From assembly GCF_002754245.1 (NCBI RefSeq), contig NZ_PEEX01000001.1:3700001-3764000 (forward strand): 64,000 nt of DNA. The letters are read 5' to 3'. The stretch comes from Chryseobacterium sp. 52 (lineage in GTDB: Bacteria; Bacteroidota; Bacteroidia; Flavobacteriales; Weeksellaceae). The notes under the pieces are model-generated. The model was given only the letters and a program-made list of their open reading frames with translations. It was not told the origin of the DNA and made no database searches. Below, piece after piece: positions 60,881-64,000 of this stretch. Position 1 is the first letter of the stretch; each line of letters opens with the position of its first letter. A program made the translations under genes and the position numbers.

Positions 60881-62299
60881 TTAATAACCCGGGTTTTGAG
60901 TAAAAGCTCCGTGGCTTTGATCCATTGCATCCAAAGGTATAGGAAATACCTCATTCTTTCCTGCTTTGAATCCGTAAGACGCCAATACTGTGGCTGCCTG
61001 TCCTGTTCTCACTAAGTCAACAAATCTGTCGCCTTCAAGCGCCAGCTCTACTCTTCTTTCATGCCAGATTGCTGTACGCAACGTTGCTTGAGTTGTAGCC
61101 GTGGTTCCTAAAAGATCAGCTCTGTCTCTAACTTTATTTAAGTTTAAAGTTGCTGTAGCAGTATTCCCCAATTCATTGGCTGCCTCCGCATTGATCAAAA
61201 GAATTTCTGCAAAACGCAATATTCTGATGTTCTGGATAGATCCATAACCACAAGCACTGTTATTCAACGCTTTTGGAACGTATATCTTCTGATTGTATGT
61301 AGTCACAGAATTGGCATCTCCCATGGCAATTAAATCTCCTTCCGGAGTTGTTTCTCCATTTCTAAGAATCGTAAGTTCTTTTCTGATATCTCCTGGTTCA
61401 AAGGCATTTTCAAGAGCATTAGAAGGTGTGAAAAAGCCCCATCCAAACTGATCTCTTACTCCCTGAACTTCGGCGTACTGACTTCCTTTATATGGAGGAG
61501 CACAATCACAATTCACTTCAAAAACAGATTCTTTACCAAATTCACCTGCCGGTCTGAATAAATGGTTAAAGTCAGGATCTAAATCATACCCCATAGCAAT
61601 TAACTGGTTAGAGGTATCATATGCTTTCTGCCAATCTTTTTTATAAAGATATACCTTTGAAAGCAAACCTAATGCAGCTCCTTTTGTAACTCTTCCTAAT
61701 TCTGAAGCAGGGTAAGTCTGTGGAAGAACTTCTGCAGCAGCGGTAAGGTCTGATATGATAAAATTATAAACTTCGTCAACTGAATTTCTAGGTTTCTCAT
61801 ACACAGCCTCCACTTTATCGTAAATAGGAACTCCACCGTAAATTCTTACTAAGTTAAAATAGAAATACGCTCTTAACATTCTGGATTCGGCAATCAGTCT
61901 GTTTTTCAATGTGGTGTCCATATCGATTGCAGGAACATTGGTTATTACCTGATTCGTTCTATTTACAGCCTGCCATTGTCCTATCCAATATCCTCTTACT
62001 CCCTCATCACTCACAGTATAAGTGAAATTATCATATACATTAATGAAAGATGAATCTCCGGGATTAGAACCTTTTACCACATCATCTGCCGGAACTCCGA
62101 AAACGAATTGATAAGGAAAGGCAGAATTCTCCCAGCTTCTTAGAAAGCTATAGATGGCACTCGTTGCCTGCAAAGCATCTTCCTGTGTTTTGAAAAATGA
62201 TGCAGCCTCTGTTTGACCTTCCTGCTTTATATCCAAATAATCATCTTTACAACTTACCGCAAGTGAAAATAATGCGATTGATAAAAATATCTTTTTCAT
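60881..62299 (-). CDS. SusD/RagB-family nutrient-binding lipoprotein
   Basis: 472 aa. Signal peptide with lipobox AVSC (MKKIFLSIALFSLAVSCKDDYLD). It has SusD N-terminal TPR-like helices (LKNRLIAESRMLRAYFYFNLVRIYGGVPIYD) and a C-terminal RagB segment (RVELALEGDRFVDLVRTG, FPIPLDAMDQSHGAFTQNPGY). It binds oligosaccharides at the cell surface and hands them to the SusC partner, whose stop codon lies 12 nt upstream. Confidence 0.95.
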   Translation of the reverse strand: MKKIFLSIALFSLAVSCKDDYLDIKQEGQTEAASFFKTQEDALQATSAIYSFLRSWENSAFPYQFVFGVPADDVVKGSNPGDSSFINVYDNFTYTVSDEGVRGYWIGQWQAVNRTNQVITNVPAIDMDTTLKNRLIAESRMLRAYFYFNLVRIYGGVPIYDKVEAVYEKPRNSVDEVYNFIISDLTAAAEVLPQTYPASELGRVTKGAALGLLSKVYLYKKDWQKAYDTSNQLIAMGYDLDPDFNHLFRPAGEFGKESVFEVNCDCAPPYKGSQYAEVQGVRDQFGWGFFTPSNALENAFEPGDIRKELTILRNGETTPEGDLIAMGDANSVTTYNQKIYVPKALNNSACGYGSIQNIRILRFAEILLINAEAANELGNTATATLNLNKVRDRADLLGTTATTQATLRTAIWHERRVELALEGDRFVDLVRTGQAATVLASYGFKAGKNEVFPIPLDAMDQSHGAFTQNPGY

Positions 62300-62311
62300 A
62301 ACTCTTTCTAA

Positions 62312-64000
62312 TTAAAATGTTAAGTTCATACCAATGGTATAGATTGCTGAGATAGGATAGATATTATTATCAATACCCATTTGTACTCTGTCTGTGTTTA
62401 AAATTTCAGGTGAAAACCCGTTGTACTTAAAACTTGTCCAAGGGTTCTGAGCACTTACATACAATCTCAACTTAGTAATAGACATGGCTTTATTAAATGC
62501 CTGAGGCAGATTATACCCTACCTGAATATTTCTGATTCTGATATAACTTCCGTCTTCTACATAGAAACTATTAGGCAAGATAATCGCTTGATTATTGGTT
62601 GCCATTGGATAAGAGTTTGATGTTCCTTCTCCATGCCATCTGTTGTTATAGAAATCTAAATCCCAGCTTTCGTTTCCGTAACGCTGTTCTCTGTTGAAAT
62701 TATATATTTTGTTTCCAAAAACACCTTGAAAATCAATAGCAAAATCAAAGTCATATACATTCAGATTAACCCCAAATCCATAGGTTCCTTTTGGAATAGG
62801 ACTTCCTAAGAAAGTTTTGTCTCTGGCATCAATCACTCCATTTCCATCGATATCAGAAAATTTGAATCCTCCCGGTGTTGCACCGTTTTGTATTGCTGCT
62901 GCATCTACTTCTGCCTGATTTTGGAAAACGCCCTGTACCTGATACCCATAATAAGAACCTACTGCCTGCCCTTCCTGTAATCTGATGATTGAGTTACCAT
63001 ATAAACTGGCTCCTGTCTGTAAATAAGATCCGTTAAAAACAGAGGTGATTTTGTTCTTCAGAGTCGTTAAATTACCATAAACACCAATTTTTATATTGTC
63101 ATTAATTTTAGTGTCATAATTTACAGAAACTTCAAAACCTCTGTTATTAAAAGAGTAGGCATTGGTAATATAATTATTCCAGTTCCCTGCACCAGAAACA
63201 GTTCCCTGTACTATACCATACACCACATCTTTAGTGTCTTTATCGAAATAGGTAGCATCAATTTTCAGCTTATTGTTAAACAATCCCATTTCCAGTCCCA
63301 GATCTCTACCCGTTGTCGTTTCCCATCCAATGTTTGGATCAATAATCTTATCTATTGTTTGCGCCGGTGCTCCATTATTTCCATAATATGCTCCTTCCTG
63401 AATTTTTGTGGTATTAAGAGTATAGGCTCTCTGTACATCAGGATTCCCTAATTTACCCCAGCTTGCTCTTAACTTTAAAAGGCTAAAAACATTCTGCTCG
63501 CTCATAAAGTTTTCTTTGGAAACTACCCATCCTGCACTTATAGCCGGGAATACCTTGTGTCTGTCATTTGCAGAATACTTAGAAGTTCCATCTCTACGAA
63601 GAGATGCGTTCACTAAGTACTTTCCTCCATAATCATAATTCAATCGTCCAAAGAAAGATTCTATTCGATCCTGATATGGAATAACATTTCTCTCTCCATC
63701 ATCAAAGCTTGTCAGAAAAACATCCGTTCCGTTTGATATTGCCAATGAAGAGTTAGTTCCATCATAATTCACTCTCAACGCTTCTGCATATGCCTGAGAA
63801 TAAGAATTTCTTGTTCTGGAAAAACCAGCTAACAATTCTATGTTATGTTTCCCAAAATTTCTTTTCCAGCTTAATGTATTATCCCAGATATAATTTCTTG
63901 TTCTGGAATCTCTTGTTATTAATTTTGAAGGTTTTTGGTCAGAAACAGGAACATAACCAAATGTTGGGGTAAATTCATACTTAGTAGAATTGATATTATC
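62312..64000 (-). CDS. SusC/RagA-family TonB-dependent receptor (C-terminal part, truncated by window edge)
   Basis: The frame is open to the right edge, giving the last 562 residues; the first Met in the visible part is not the start. Beta-barrel signature segments include GKYLVNASLRRDGTSKYSAN, RASWGKLGNPDVQRAYTL, TTGRDLGLEMGLFNNKLKIDATYF, DIDGNGVIDARDKTFLGSPI and SYIRIRNIQVGYNLP. The plug domain and CarboxypepD-reg-like domain are off the window. Together with the SusD gene it imports oligosaccharides using TonB energy. Confidence 0.93.
   Translation of the reverse strand, partial: DNINSTKYEFTPTFGYVPVSDQKPSKLITRDSRTRNYIWDNTLSWKRNFGKHNIELLAGFSRTRNSYSQAYAEALRVNYDGTNSSLAISNGTDVFLTSFDDGERNVIPYQDRIESFFGRLNYDYGGKYLVNASLRRDGTSKYSANDRHKVFPAISAGWVVSKENFMSEQNVFSLLKLRASWGKLGNPDVQRAYTLNTTKIQEGAYYGNNGAPAQTIDKIIDPNIGWETTTGRDLGLEMGLFNNKLKIDATYFDKDTKDVVYGIVQGTVSGAGNWNNYITNAYSFNNRGFEVSVNYDTKINDNIKIGVYGNLTTLKNKITSVFNGSYLQTGASLYGNSIIRLQEGQAVGSYYGYQVQGVFQNQAEVDAAAIQNGATPGGFKFSDIDGNGVIDARDKTFLGSPIPKGTYGFGVNLNVYDFDFAIDFQGVFGNKIYNFNREQRYGNESWDLDFYNNRWHGEGTSNSYPMATNNQAIILPNSFYVEDGSYIRIRNIQVGYNLPQAFNKAMSITKLRLYVSAQNPWTSFKYNGFSPEILNTDRVQMGIDNNIYPISAIYTIGMNLTF

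Overview
The window looks like a chromosomal segment of a Chryseobacterium-like flavobacterium (Bacteroidota, Weeksellaceae). The evidence is the AT-rich, K/N/I-rich coding style, a type IX secretion (T9SS) sorting tail on a secreted protease, SusC/SusD-type outer membrane proteins, GLPGLI and META-domain proteins, TAnnTTTG-type -7 promoter elements, weak use of Shine-Dalgarno sites, and a class A beta-lactamase of the CIA/CGA kind. No rRNA, tRNA, transposase, phage module or CRISPR array was seen.

Layout. 1-4.4 kb: a truncated AraC regulator, a small secreted protein, a GNAT acetyltransferase, a metallo-beta-lactamase-fold hydrolase and an S41 peptidase lipoprotein. 4.3-9.6 kb: an ECF sigma factor with a membrane partner on each side of a secreted M4 metalloprotease; the two pairs are paralogous. 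Three 28-nt sites with identical spacing lie in front of the first sigma gene, the protease and a previously unannotated transcript of about 195 nt. 9.7-14.3 kb: GapN-type aldehyde dehydrogenase, secreted thiol peroxidase, class C serine hydrolase, and a TonB-plug protein with a Cys-rich head. 14.3-18.1 kb: an AT-richer insert with an SF2 helicase-HNH fusion and a GLPGLI protein, separated by an attC-like dyad. 18-26 kb: housekeeping and hypothetical genes, urocanate hydratase, a DUF559 nuclease flanked by inverted hairpin repeats, and an outer-membrane beta-barrel protein. 26-27.3 kb: a third ECF sigma operon, divergent from a small membrane protein.

27-49 kb is mostly core metabolism: D-2-hydroxyacid dehydrogenase, Pcm, a Gfo/Idh oxidoreductase, class A beta-lactamase, 3-hydroxybutyryl-CoA dehydrogenase, pheT, M23 peptidase, dnaN, dgkA, purL, purB, an orphan barstar and other enzymes. 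Non-coding gaps here hold dispersed hairpin repeats. 49-54.9 kb: AraC regulator plus iron alcohol dehydrogenase, two paralogous small secreted proteins, a CocE/NonD hydrolase, and a double-glycine-leader peptide of 49 aa. 55-64 kb, all on the minus strand: a polysaccharide utilization locus (SusC, SusD, GH144-type glucanase, esterase, hypothetical, GH3 BglX) that I infer acts on a beta-linked glucan, possibly beta-1,2-glucan.

The most notable items are the ECF regulon with its small transcript, the DUF559 gene inside inverted hairpin repeats (possibly a nuclease-repeat mobile unit), the helicase-HNH insert, and a degraded second bglX 3' end that reveals a tandem duplication around 51.5-55 kb.
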